Below, one piece after another: positions 7,937-17,206 of a stretch of DNA of 32,206 nt. Position 1 is the stretch's first letter, and each line of letters begins with the position of its first letter. The position numbers and the translations under genes are program-made. Source of the DNA: UBA11869 sp964544965 (GTDB lineage: Bacteria; Pseudomonadota; Gammaproteobacteria; Eutrophobiales; Eutrophobiaceae); the NCBI GenBank assembly GCA_964544965.1, contig CAZJED010000012.1:1-32206 (forward strand), read 5' to 3'. The notes below the pieces were generated by a model, which ran no database searches, had not been told where the DNA came from, and was given only the letters and a program-made list of their open reading frames with translations.

Positions 7937-9073
7937 ATGTTTTTGACGGATGACGCCCTGCTAGCCCTCGAAGATGGGTCATTATTTTATGGTGTTTCTT
8001 TTGGTATTGAAGGAGAAACAACCGGCGAAGTAGTTTTTAATACCGCAATGACAGGTTATCAGGAAATTCTCACAGACCCATCCTATTACAAACAAATTAT
8101 CACACTCACTCATCCTCATATCGGGAATGTTGGTACAAATTCCGAAGATGAAGAGTCAGATGGTGTTTATGTTAGTGGTTTAGTTATAAGGGATTTACCT
8201 AGCGTTATAAGTAGTTGGCGTGCAAATGATAATCTCAGCGATTATTTGAAAAAACATAAGATTTCTGCAATAGCAGGAATTGATACACGTCAACTAACAA
8301 GACATATACGAACACATGGAGCAATGAAGGGATGTATCGTTGCTGGTTCAAAAATAGATTCTGAAGATGCAATAAAAAAAGCAAGATCTTTCCCCGGATT
8401 GGTAGGCATGGATTTGGCTAAGGAAGTGACAACAAAAACTAACTATGATTGGACCAAAGGAATGTGGAGTTTAAAATCCAAGACTAAAAAAAATAACAAA
8501 AATAAATGGCGGGTTGTTGCATATGATTTTGGCGTAAAGCGAAATATTCTTCGAATACTTGTTGATTTAGGTTGCGAGGTCAACGTTGTGACCGCAAAGA
8601 CCCCCGCTAAATATGTACTCGAACAAAAACCTGATGGTATCTTTTTATCAAATGGACCAGGTGATCCTGATGCTTGTGATTATGCAATTAATGCAATAAG
8701 TAAAATTATTGATTCTGGAATACCTGTTTTTGGTATTTGTTTAGGTCATCAGTTACTATCGTTAGCGCTTGGCGCGAAAACTACAAAGATGAAATTCGGT
8801 CATCATGGAGCAAATCATCCGGTTTTATCACTTAGTGACGGGCAAGTTTTAATTACGAGTCAAAATCATGGTTTTGCTGTTGATGAAGAAACATTACCTG
8901 AAAATTTAATAGCGACACACCGTTCTTTGTTTGATGGTTCATTGCAAGGCGTACATCACAAGCAATATCCTGTATTTGGATTTCAAGGACATCCTGAAGC
9001 AAGCCCGGGACCACATGACTTACGCCCACTTTTTAACAATTTCATTGAGCTAATAAAAGAAAGTAAATTGTAA
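7937..9073 (+). CDS. carA: carbamoyl-phosphate synthase small (glutaminase) subunit
   Basis: Hydrolyses glutamine and channels ammonia to CarB to make carbamoyl phosphate for pyrimidines and arginine. It has 378 residues, near the E. coli length (382). The N-terminal CPSase domain is followed by a class I glutamine amidotransferase domain. The triad is visible: nucleophile C268 in VFGICLGHQLL, and H352 and E354 in FQGHPEASPGP. A charged stretch KSKTKKNNKNK (180-190) lies at the junction between the domains. The ATG at 7937 has AAGAGG a few bases upstream. carB follows eight bases after the stop, so the two are one operon. The upstream promoter and terminator arrangement suggests attenuation control. 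Confidence 0.97.
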   Translation: MFLTDDALLALEDGSLFYGVSFGIEGETTGEVVFNTAMTGYQEILTDPSYYKQIITLTHPHIGNVGTNSEDEESDGVYVSGLVIRDLPSVISSWRANDNLSDYLKKHKISAIAGIDTRQLTRHIRTHGAMKGCIVAGSKIDSEDAIKKARSFPGLVGMDLAKEVTTKTNYDWTKGMWSLKSKTKKNNKNKWRVVAYDFGVKRNILRILVDLGCEVNVVTAKTPAKYVLEQKPDGIFLSNGPGDPDACDYAINAISKIIDSGIPVFGICLGHQLLSLALGAKTTKMKFGHHGANHPVLSLSDGQVLITSQNHGFAVDEETLPENLIATHRSLFDGSLQGVHHKQYPVFGFQGHPEASPGPHDLRPLFNNFIELIKESKL

Positions 9074-9081
9074 ATTTATTT

Positions 9082-12000
9082 ATGCCAAAAAGAACAGATA
9101 TAAACAGTATTCTTATTATTGGAGCTGGACCCATTATAATCGGGCAGGCATGCGAATTTGATTATTCTGGAGCACAAGCTTGTAAAGCTCTTCGTGAAGA
9201 AGGCTATAAAGTTATTCTCGTTAATTCAAATCCGGCAACAATAATGACAGACCCAGATATGGCAGATGCGACATATATAGAACCCGTTAATTGGAGAATT
9301 GTAAAAAAAATTATCGAAAAGGAACGCCCCGATGCATTGTTACCAACAATGGGAGGACAAACAGCACTTAATTGCGCTTTGGATCTTGATAAACATGGCG
9401 TGCTTAAAGAGTACGGTGTAGAAATGATTGGCGCATCAAAAAATGCGATTGATAAAGCAGAAGACCGTGAAAAATTTCGTGAAGCAATGAAAAAAATTGG
9501 TCTAGCTATGCCGCAATCTGAAATTGCACGTGACATAAAACAGGCAAAACAAGCATTAGATATCATAGGATTTCCAGCAATAATTCGTCCTTCATTTACA
9601 CTTGGAGGTACAGGAGGTGGTATTGCCTATAATGAAAATGAGTATTTCGATATTTGTGAAAAAGGACTTGAAGCATCGCCAGTGTCAGAGGTTTTGGTAG
9701 AGCAGTCTGTTTTAGGCTGGAAAGAATATGAAATGGAAGTTGTGCGTGATAAAAATGATAATTGCATCATTGTTTGTTCGATAGAAAATTTTGATCCTAT
9801 GGGTATTCATACAGGAGATTCTATAACTGTTGCCCCAGCACAAACCTTAACAGATAAAGAATATCAAATTATGCGTGATGCTTCTATAAAAGTACTACGT
9901 GAAATTGGTGTAGACACAGGCGGTTCTAATGTTCAGTTTGCAGTAAATCCAGAGAGCGGGGAACTTATAATTATTGAAATGAATCCAAGGGTTTCTCGTT
10001 CGTCAGCACTAGCATCAAAGGCAACTGGTTTTCCAATAGCAAAAGTAGCAGCCAAACTTGTAGTTGGTTTTACTTTAGATGAATTAAAAAATGAAATTAC
10101 AGGAGGTGCTACTCCTGCATCATTTGAACCTACAATCGATTATATTGTTACAAAAATACCCCGTTTTACTTTTGAAAAATTTCCTCAGGCAGATAATCGA
10201 CTTACAACACAAATGAAATCTGTTGGCGAAGTAATGGCGATGGGCCTTACATTCCAAGAATCATTACAAAAGGCTATCTGTGGTTTGGAAACCAATTTTA
10301 CCGGATTCAATGAAATTTTTGTTAAAACTAAAAAAAATACTATAGATAAGCTTCATAAAGAATTACGTGTACCAGGTGCGCATAGACTTTGGTATGTTGC
10401 TGACGCATTTAGGCATGATATGAGTATTACAGATATTTTTAATATTACTCACATAGATAAATGGTTCTTAGCTCAAATTGATAATTTAGTTAAAGAAGAA
10501 AATAAGCTTAAAGAGCAGGGGTTTATTTCTTTATCAGAGGACTGGTTAAGACAATTAAAGAAAAAAGGTTTTTCGGATTCACGATTAGCTGAGTTAACAG
10601 GTAAATCAGAATTAGAGATTCGTGAACTGCGAATTAAGAAAAATATTCGCCCTGTTTTTAAAAGAGTTGATTCATGTGCTGCAGAATTTGAGGCAACAAC
10701 TGCTTATATGTATTCATGCTATGGCTCTGAATGCGAAGCTTTACCAAGTAATAGAAAAAAAATTATGGTACTAGGTGGCGGACCAAACAGAATAGGGCAG
10801 GGGATTGAGTTTGATTATTGTTGTGTTCAAGCAGCGTTTGCAATGCGTGAAGCTGGTTATGAGACAATCATGGTTAATTGTAATCCAGAGACTGTTTCGA
10901 CTGATTACGATACGTCAGATCGTCTTTATTTTGAACCTTTAACTTTAGAGAATGTTTTAGAAATTATTAATATTGAAAATCCTTTTGGTGTAATTGTTCA
11001 GTATGGAGGACAAACACCATTAAAACTCGCTCGAGATCTTGAAAATCAAGGAGTACCAATTATTGGAACAAGCCCAGATTCAATTGATCTTGCAGAAGAC
11101 AGAGAAAGGTTCCTGAGATTATTGAATGATATTGGATTGAAGCAGCCCCCTAATGGGACAGCTAGAAATGTTGAGCAAGCAGTTAAATTAGCTGAAAAGA
11201 TTGGTTTTCCGCTGGTAGTTAGACCTTCTTATGTATTGGGCGGACGTGCAATGGAGATTGTCCATAATAAAGAAGACCTCAGAGATTATATGGAAAAGGC
11301 CGTTAAAGTTTCAAACTCATCACCTGTGCTACTAGATAAATTTTTAAATGATGCGATAGAAGTTGATGTAGACGCCTTGTCTGATGGCAAAGACGTTTTT
11401 ATTGCAGGCATTATGGAGCATATTGAACAAGCAGGCGTGCATTCAGGCGATTCTGCGTGTTCATTACCACCTTTTAGTCTAACTGAGTCCATACAAAATC
11501 AGCTTTCAGAACAAGTAAACTTAATGGCGAAGGGATTAAATGTTATTGGCCTAATGAACACTCAGTTTGCCATTCAGGGAGATGAAATTTATGTTCTTGA
11601 GGTTAACCCAAGAGCCTCGAGGACAGTTCCTTTTGTATCGAAAGCAACAGGACTTCCCATTGCAAAGATTGCTGTAAATTGTATGGTCGGAAATAGTTTG
11701 GCATCTCAAGGCATAGTTGATACACCCAAACTTAACTATTATTGTGTTAAAGAGTCTGTGTTTCCCTTTATAAAATTTCCTGGTGTTGATCCATTATTGG
11801 GTCCAGAAATGAAATCAACAGGCGAGGTAATGGGCATAGGTAAAAATTTCGGAGAGGCTTTTGCGAAAGGGCAATCCGCAGCAGGTGAGATATTATCTTC
11901 TTCTGGCCAAGCATTTATTAGTGTCAAAGATATTGATAAAGAATTAGCGATAATTATAGCTCGCCAATTAAATCAGTTAGGATTTGAAATATGCGCAACA

Positions 12001-12303
12001 TCAGGAACTAGTAATACTTTGAATGAAGCAGGTATAAAATGTAGTAGGGTTAACAAAGTAAGGGAGGGGGAACCTCATATTGTTAACATGTTAGAAAATA
12101 ATGAGATTAGTTTGATCGTTAATACAACTGAAGGTAAAAATGCAATAGCGGATTCTTTTTCAATAAGAAGGACAGCACTTCAGCAAAAAGTATTTTATAC
12201 CACGACCATGGCTGCTGCTCAGGCAACTGTAGAAGCATTAAAACAAAAGGATTATAGTAGTGTTAGTAGTTTACAAGAATTACATATGGGAATTTTTTCA
12301 TGA
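9082..12303 (+). CDS. carB: carbamoyl-phosphate synthase large subunit
   Basis: Synthetic subunit that uses two ATP to turn bicarbonate and CarA-derived ammonia into carbamoyl phosphate. Its 1073 residues equal the E. coli length. The internal duplication is clear: two preATP-grasp/ATP-grasp halves, with IIGAGPIIIGQACEFDYSGA near the N-terminus and LGGGPNRIGQGIEFDY in the second half. The paired ATP-grasp ends are EMNPRVSRSSALASKATG and EVNPRASRTVPFVSKATG. The last ~130 residues are an MGS-like allosteric domain (EGEPHIVNML, IVNTTEGKNA), the family's UMP/ornithine-binding site. The stop overlaps the greA start in ATGA, so translation of greA is probably coupled. Confidence 0.98.
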   Translation: MPKRTDINSILIIGAGPIIIGQACEFDYSGAQACKALREEGYKVILVNSNPATIMTDPDMADATYIEPVNWRIVKKIIEKERPDALLPTMGGQTALNCALDLDKHGVLKEYGVEMIGASKNAIDKAEDREKFREAMKKIGLAMPQSEIARDIKQAKQALDIIGFPAIIRPSFTLGGTGGGIAYNENEYFDICEKGLEASPVSEVLVEQSVLGWKEYEMEVVRDKNDNCIIVCSIENFDPMGIHTGDSITVAPAQTLTDKEYQIMRDASIKVLREIGVDTGGSNVQFAVNPESGELIIIEMNPRVSRSSALASKATGFPIAKVAAKLVVGFTLDELKNEITGGATPASFEPTIDYIVTKIPRFTFEKFPQADNRLTTQMKSVGEVMAMGLTFQESLQKAICGLETNFTGFNEIFVKTKKNTIDKLHKELRVPGAHRLWYVADAFRHDMSITDIFNITHIDKWFLAQIDNLVKEENKLKEQGFISLSEDWLRQLKKKGFSDSRLAELTGKSELEIRELRIKKNIRPVFKRVDSCAAEFEATTAYMYSCYGSECEALPSNRKKIMVLGGGPNRIGQGIEFDYCCVQAAFAMREAGYETIMVNCNPETVSTDYDTSDRLYFEPLTLENVLEIINIENPFGVIVQYGGQTPLKLARDLENQGVPIIGTSPDSIDLAEDRERFLRLLNDIGLKQPPNGTARNVEQAVKLAEKIGFPLVVRPSYVLGGRAMEIVHNKEDLRDYMEKAVKVSNSSPVLLDKFLNDAIEVDVDALSDGKDVFIAGIMEHIEQAGVHSGDSACSLPPFSLTESIQNQLSEQVNLMAKGLNVIGLMNTQFAIQGDEIYVLEVNPRASRTVPFVSKATGLPIAKIAVNCMVGNSLASQGIVDTPKLNYYCVKESVFPFIKFPGVDPLLGPEMKSTGEVMGIGKNFGEAFAKGQSAAGEILSSSGQAFISVKDIDKELAIIIARQLNQLGFEICATSGTSNTLNEAGIKCSRVNKVREGEPHIVNMLENNEISLIVNTTEGKNAIADSFSIRRTALQQKVFYTTTMAAAQATVEALKQKDYSSVSSLQELHMGIFS

Positions 12304-12776
12304 GTAAATCACCGATGACAAAAATCGGAGCTGAAAAGTTACGAAAACAATTGTACGAACTAAAAACAGTTGAGAGACCTCGTATAACAGCGGCAATTGC
12401 CGAAGCAAGAGCACATGGCGACCTAAGTGAGAATGCTGAGTATCACGCAGCTCGTGAGCAACAAAGTTTTGTGGAAGGACGTATCAATAAATATGAATCA
12501 ACACTTGCCGATATTCAAATTATTGACGTAAAAGAGATTACGGAAAAAGACAAAGTCGTTTTTGGCGCAACTGTTACTATTTTAGATCTCGATTCAGATA
12601 AAGAAGTTACCTGGCAGATAGTTGGTGAATTAGAAACTGATATAAAAAAAGGATTAATATCAATCGTATCACCTATTGCTCGTTCACTAATAGGTAAAAA
12701 AATAGGCGATGTAGTAGATGTTAATGCCCCTGGCGGTGTAATTGAGTATGAGATTGTTAAAATTTGTTATATATAA
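12300..12776 (+). CDS. greA: transcript cleavage factor GreA
   Basis: Binds the RNA polymerase secondary channel and stimulates cleavage of backtracked RNA, rescuing stalled complexes. It has 158 residues, the same as E. coli. An N-terminal antiparallel coiled coil carries the tip acids D41 and E44 in HGDLSENAEYHAAREQ, which coordinate the catalytic Mg2+. A C-terminal FKBP-like domain follows. The start overlaps the carB stop by four bases (ATGA), and there is no independent promoter space. The carAB-greA linkage is conserved in gammaproteobacteria. Confidence 0.97.
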   Translation: MSKSPMTKIGAEKLRKQLYELKTVERPRITAAIAEARAHGDLSENAEYHAAREQQSFVEGRINKYESTLADIQIIDVKEITEKDKVVFGATVTILDLDSDKEVTWQIVGELETDIKKGLISIVSPIARSLIGKKIGDVVDVNAPGGVIEYEIVKICYI

Positions 12777-12783
12777 TTTTTAA

Positions 12784-13404
12784 ATGACAAAGAATAAGTC
12801 CAGTAAACAGTGGATAAAATCTCAAAATAGGGACCCATACGTAATAAAAGCTCGAAAGTCACATTTTCGTTCTCGAGCCGTTTATAAACTTCAAGAAATA
12901 AATCAAAAAGATAAATTAATAAAACCCAATTACTGTGTAATCGATTTGGGGTCTTCTCCTGGAGGCTGGTCACAATACTTAAGCAGTATCATTGATTCTC
13001 GGGGGCAGATTATAGCTATTGATATATTGCCCATGGAGCCGATCGAGCATGTCTTCTGTATATTAGGTGACTTTACAGATGAAATTGTTCAAAAACAGTG
13101 CATTACAAAAGTTGGAAAACAGGGCTCAGACCTTGTAATTTCTGATATGTCCCCCAATTTAACAGGTATAAGGGTTGCGGATCAATCGCGCAATATAGCT
13201 CTTGCTGAACTTGTATATGATTTTTGTACTCAAATTCTAAAGCCAGGAGGCGATTTACTAATTAAGCTTTTTGAAGGAGAGGGAACGCATGAATATAGGC
13301 AATTATTGAAAGACAATTTCACTAAGGTCTTAATAAGGAAACCGAAGGCATCGCGCGATCAATCAAGAGAATTTTATGTTTTAGCGCGCTCTTATAAATT
13401 ATAG
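12784..13404 (+). CDS. rlmE: 23S rRNA 2'-O-ribose methyltransferase (U2552)
   Basis: SAM-dependent methyltransferase (FtsJ/RrmJ) acting on U2552 in the A-loop of 23S rRNA, a late step of 50S assembly. It has 206 residues against 209 in E. coli. The K-D-K-E tetrad is complete: K35 (RAVYKL), D121 (ISDMSPN), K161 (LLIKLFEGEG) and E196 (SREFYVLA), each offset by three from the E. coli numbering. The SAM-binding glycine motif is DLGSSPGGWSQY. It starts seven bases after greA. The yhbY gene that commonly lies between greA and rlmE is absent on both strands. ftsH follows after 49 bases, the conserved heat-shock pair in relatives. Confidence 0.97.
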   Translation: MTKNKSSKQWIKSQNRDPYVIKARKSHFRSRAVYKLQEINQKDKLIKPNYCVIDLGSSPGGWSQYLSSIIDSRGQIIAIDILPMEPIEHVFCILGDFTDEIVQKQCITKVGKQGSDLVISDMSPNLTGIRVADQSRNIALAELVYDFCTQILKPGGDLLIKLFEGEGTHEYRQLLKDNFTKVLIRKPKASRDQSREFYVLARSYKL

Positions 13405-13453
13405 TAAAATTAAGACATTCTTTTAAGAATATAGGATTAAGGGGACAATTAAA

Positions 13454-15388
13454 TTGAATGATATGGTGAAGAATCTTATTTTATGGGTCGTTATAGCGCT
13501 TGTTATGATGACCGTCTTTAAAAACTTTAGCAATCCGGCAATGTCTGGGGAGATGACATATTCCCAATTTATTTCTGATGTGAAGACTGGACGTGTTGGT
13601 TCAGTAAATATTGAAGGTAGTTCAATAACTGGAACTCGTACTGACGGAAGTCGATTCAACACTTATAGCCCTGAAACTAATAATGATGCGTTAATTGGTA
13701 CATTACTGGAGAATAATGTAGAGATTAAAGGGATGGAACCAAATAAGAATTCATTTTGGGCCCATGCTTTAATTTCGTGGTTCCCTATCATATTGTTACT
13801 TGGTATCTGGATCTATTTTATGCGACAAATGCAAGGTGGTGGTGGTCGCGGAGCATTGTCATTTGGTAAAAGCCGCGCACGTTTGTTGAGCGAAGATCAA
13901 ATAAAAATAACATTCAACGATGTAGCTGGTGTAGAAGAAGCGAAACAAGAAGTTTCCGAGTTGGTGGAATTTTTACGTGACCCAGGCAAATTCCAAAAAC
14001 TCGGTGGTAAAATTCCTTCAGGTGTTTTGATGGTAGGTTCTCCCGGAACCGGTAAAACTTTATTAGCAAANNNNNNNNNNTGCTGGTGAGGCTAAAGTTC
14101 CTTTCTTTACAATTTCAGGTTCTGATTTTGTTGAAATGTTTGTGGGTGTAGGCGCATCTCGTGTTAGAGATATGTTTGAACAAGCAAAAAAACATTCACC
14201 ATGTATTATTTTTATTGATGAGATTGATGCGGTAGGACGTCATCGCGGGGCTGGTTTAGGCGGCGGTCATGATGAACGTGAACAAACACTAAATCAGTTA
14301 TTGGTTGAGATGGATGGGTTTGAAGGCAATGNNNNNNNNNNGTGATTGCAGCGACAAATCGTCCTGATGTTTTGGATCCGGCATTGTTAAGACCTGGTCG
14401 TTTCGATCGTCAAGTTGTTGTCCCATTGCCAGATATTCGTGGACGTGAACAAATTTTAAAAGTACATATGCGTAAAGTTGCATTGGGCGATAATGTCAAA
14501 GCTAACATCATTGCGCGTGGCACCCCAGGTTTTTCTGGAGCAGATTTGTCTAATTTAGTTAATGAGGCTGCATTATTTGCAGCACGCGCAAATAAAAAAT
14601 TTGTTGATATGGAAGAATTTGAAAAAGCTAAAGATAAAATTATGATGGGTGCTGAACGTCGATCTTTAGTTATGAGCGAGGAAGAAAAGAAGCTTACTGC
14701 TTATCATGAAGCCGGACATGCAATTGTGGGGCGATTAATGCCATCCCACGATCCGGTTTATAAAGTGACGATAATTCCTCGTGGTAGAGCGTTAGGGGTT
14801 ACTATGTTTTTACCAGAAGAAGATCGTTTAAGTTACAGCAAAGAACTGTTGGAAAGTCAGATTTCGAGTTTGTTCGGAGGTCGTATCGCAGAGGAGCTTA
14901 TTTTTGACGCCAGCAAGGTTACAACGGGTGCAAGTAATGATATTGAGCGTGCAACCCAGCTTGCTCGTAACATGGTTACGAAATGGGGGTTATCTGAAAA
15001 GCTTGGTCCGTTAACTTATAGCGAAGAGGATGGAGAAGTTTTTTTGGGTCGTTCAGTAACACAACATAAGGCTATTTCTGATGAAACAGCACACGCTATT
15101 GATGAGGAGATTCGTAATATAGTTAATAAAAATTATAAACGCTCCGAAAGAATACTTAAAAAGAATGTAGCTAAGCTACATTTAATGGCGGATGCATTAA
15201 TTAAATACGAGACCATCGATTCAGGTCAAATTGATGATATTATGAAAGGAAAAGTACCACGACCACCGTCAGATTGGAATGATGGCGATGATCAAAATTC
15301 TTTACCTAAAAAGAAAGCAAAAAGAAAAACTAGGTCTTCAAGAAAAAACACTACACCATCAGGTGAACCACCTGCAAAACCAGCATAG
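13454..15388 (+). CDS. ftsH: ATP-dependent zinc metalloprotease FtsH (interrupted by two assembly gaps)
   Basis: Membrane-anchored AAA+ protease that degrades unassembled membrane proteins and regulators. Order: an N-terminal TM helix, a periplasmic domain, a second TM (IILLLGIWIYFM), the AAA module with Walker A GSPGTGKT, Walker B IIFIDEIDAVG and ATNRPDVLDPALLRPGRFDRQ, then the zinc site HEAGH. The TTG at 13454 (MNDMVKNLILW) is chosen as start because AGGGG lies nine bases upstream; the ATG at 13463 is 18 bases away. Two 10-N runs put the three pieces in different frames. Comparison with the family block KAIAGEAKVPF implies about 6 missing bases at the first gap, and GNEGIIVIAATN implies about 11 at the second. 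That gives an intact protein of about 643 residues, against 644 in E. coli, so this is not a pseudogene. Confidence 0.96.
14071..14080. other. assembly gap (10 N) inside ftsH
   Basis: Placeholder N run immediately after the Walker A motif. The flanking codons (…TTA GCA AA / T GCT GGT GAG) match the conserved LLAKAIAGE block and need about six bases, not ten. The N count is therefore arbitrary and creates a false frameshift. Confidence 0.9.
14332..14341. other. assembly gap (10 N) inside ftsH
   Basis: A second placeholder, after FEGN in the AAA domain. The conserved continuation (E/S-G-I/V-I before VIAATN) needs 11 bases where ten N are given, so the downstream part appears in another frame. 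Confidence 0.9.
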
Positions 15389-15425
15389 ATATTTATAACT
15401 AAACTGGGCAATAGTAGTTTAAGGT

Positions 15426-15457
15426 AAGGGGTTTTTATACAATGCAATAAACACCTT
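15426..15457 (+). terminator. weak hairpin between ftsH and glmM
   Basis: AAGGGGTTT (15426-15434) can pair with AAACACCTT (15449-15457) with one mismatch, followed by TATTTTAT. The loop is about 14 bases and the T run is broken, so it is at best a weak or partial terminator between ftsH and glmM. The rest of the 95-base gap shows only the glmM ribosome binding site. Confidence 0.25.
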
Positions 15458-15483
15458 TATTTTATATTAATAAGGTAATTACT

Positions 15484-16833
15484 ATTAAAAAAGATACCAG
15501 AAAATATTTTGGAACCGACGGCATACGCGGCAGCGTTGATGACGGCGGTATAAATGCAGATTTTGTGATGAAGCTTGGCTGGGCTGCTGGGCGGGTATTA
15601 GCAAAAAAAGGTAGTGGCCCTGTTCTGGTTGGAAAAGATACTCGAATATCTGGCTATATGTTTGAATCTGCTTTAGAGGCAGGCTTATCTGCAGCTGGAG
15701 TTGATGTTCGTTTATTAGGTCCGATGCCTACTCCCGGAATCGCTTTTTTGACGAAGAGTACACGCGCTCAAGCCGGAATTGTTATAAGTGCATCACATAA
15801 TCCATTTCATGACAATGGAATTAAATTCTTTGCAAGTGATGGCACTAAGTTAGCCGATGATGTTGAGATGGAAATTGAATATGAATTAAATTATCCAATG
15901 CGTTCAGTCCCTTCTCTTAATCTTGGAAAAGCGCGACGCATAACTGATGCGCCAAGGCGGTATATTGAGTTTTGTAAATCAAAAATTAAGAATAATATAA
16001 ATTTTAATAATCTAAGGATAGTCATCGATTGTGCAAATGGAGCAACTTATCACATAGCTCCTAAGGTTTTTGAAGAACTAGGCGCAGAAGTTATATTGCA
16101 TGCAACTTCTCCAGATGGTTTGAATATCAATGATGAGTGTGGTGCAACTTCACCAGGCACTTTGCAAAAGTTGGTTAAAGAATCTCGAGCAGATGCAGGG
16201 ATTGCATTTGATGGGGATGGTGATAGGTTAATTATGGTGGATCAGCAAGCAAATGTATTAGATGGCGACGACATTCTTTATATAATTGTTTGTTCACAAC
16301 TTGAAAAATTAAATGGTGCGGTTGTTGGTACTGTTATGAGTAATTTAGGTTTAGAGCACGCGGTCAATAGACTAGAATTAGATTTTTTTAGAGCTTCTGT
16401 AGGAGACCGTTATGTTATGGAGTTGTTACTTAAAAAAGGCTTAACTTTAGGGGGGGAAACTTCAGGACATATTATTAATTTAGATCTTACCACTACTGGG
16501 GATGGCGTAATAACAGCACTACAGGTGTTGGAAACAATGGTCTCAACAGGTAAGAGTCTTTCAGAACTTGTTAAAGATATTAAAAAATATCCACAACAAA
16601 CAAGGAATATCCAATTCGACTCACAAATTGATATAACAAAAAATAATGATATTGATCGTGCGATAAAGGATACAGAAAATCTTTTAGGTAATACCGGTCG
16701 AGTTGTTATAAGACCTTCGGGGACTGAATCTTTAATAAGAGTTATGGTTGAAGGTGAAAATGAAAATCAAGTAGAAAACCTTGTTAATGAACTTGTAAAT
16801 AAAGTTAGTGAGATCACAAGAAGATTACATTAA
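15484..16833 (+). CDS. glmM: phosphoglucosamine mutase, apparent AUU start
   Basis: Interconverts glucosamine-6-P and glucosamine-1-P on the way to UDP-GlcNAc for peptidoglycan and LPS. The conserved N-terminal block RKYFGTDGIRG lies upstream of the first GTG (15565) and ATG (15568). In that frame a stop at 15448-15450 is followed by no ATG, GTG or TTG before the block. ATT at 15484, with AAGG (15472-15475) eight bases upstream, is the best start and gives 449 residues (E. coli 445). Visible sites: phosphoserine S104 in ISASHNPFHDNG, metal loop FDGDGDRL, sugar site GGETSGH and phosphate site RPSGTESLIRV. The folP gene often found between ftsH and glmM is absent. The function is secure; the start codon is inferred. 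Confidence 0.93.
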   Translation: MKKDTRKYFGTDGIRGSVDDGGINADFVMKLGWAAGRVLAKKGSGPVLVGKDTRISGYMFESALEAGLSAAGVDVRLLGPMPTPGIAFLTKSTRAQAGIVISASHNPFHDNGIKFFASDGTKLADDVEMEIEYELNYPMRSVPSLNLGKARRITDAPRRYIEFCKSKIKNNINFNNLRIVIDCANGATYHIAPKVFEELGAEVILHATSPDGLNINDECGATSPGTLQKLVKESRADAGIAFDGDGDRLIMVDQQANVLDGDDILYIIVCSQLEKLNGAVVGTVMSNLGLEHAVNRLELDFFRASVGDRYVMELLLKKGLTLGGETSGHIINLDLTTTGDGVITALQVLETMVSTGKSLSELVKDIKKYPQQTRNIQFDSQIDITKNNDIDRAIKDTENLLGNTGRVVIRPSGTESLIRVMVEGENENQVENLVNELVNKVSEITRRLH

Positions 16834-16844
16834 AGAGAGTATTA

Positions 16845-17186
16845 TTATTTTAATAACTTAAATTTTTCTTCACTAAAACCAACTAAATATTCGTCTTTTG
16901 ATTTAATTATAGGACGTTTGATAATTGTTGGATTTTTTATTAGTAGCTCAATTAAGTCTAGTTTTGTATCCGCTAATTTTTCTTTAGTAGATAATTTTTT
17001 CCAGCTAGTACTACGTTTATTTATAAGCAGTGTTATATCTATATTCTCAATAAATTCTTTTATCATCGTTTTTTTTACGCCGTCTATACGAAAATCATGA
17101 AAAACATACTCAATCGAATTCTTATCTAACCATTTACGAGATTTTTTTATGCTGTCACAGTTTTTTATACCGTATAGAGTAATCAT
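16845..17186 (-). CDS. yffB: ArsC/Spx-family protein YffB
   Basis: A small (113 residues) thioredoxin-fold protein of the ArsC/Spx family. The N-terminal MITLYGIKNCDSIKKSRKWL has a single active-site cysteine, C10, without a CXXC partner, matching E. coli YffB (YGIKNCDTIKKARRWL). IIKRPIIKSKDEYLVGFSEE near the end carries the conserved RP arginine. E. coli YffB is thought to be a glutathione-dependent thiol protein rather than a proven arsenate reductase, so no arsenic role is claimed. It lies 20 bases after dapD. In E. coli and Pseudomonas this gene sits next to dapE, but here dapE does not follow: the convergent glmM ends 11 bases away. Confidence 0.88.
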   Translation of the reverse strand: MITLYGIKNCDSIKKSRKWLDKNSIEYVFHDFRIDGVKKTMIKEFIENIDITLLINKRSTSWKKLSTKEKLADTKLDLIELLIKNPTIIKRPIIKSKDEYLVGFSEEKFKLLK

Positions 17187-17206
17187 AGAAATGAAGGATG
17201 TAGAAT

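Noticed and set aside
9204..9566. 120-codon open frame opposite carB
   Set aside because: Antisense to the highly conserved N-terminal ATP-grasp half of CarB; low-complexity Ser/Ile/Phe composition and no recognisable domain.
14071..14341. ftsH as a frameshifted pseudogene
   Set aside because: The frame changes coincide exactly with placeholder N runs, and the coding sequence is conserved right up to both edges.
16834..16862. Bidirectional terminator between glmM and yffB
   Set aside because: Only a short imperfect AT stem around TATTATT/AATAAC; not convincing in either direction.
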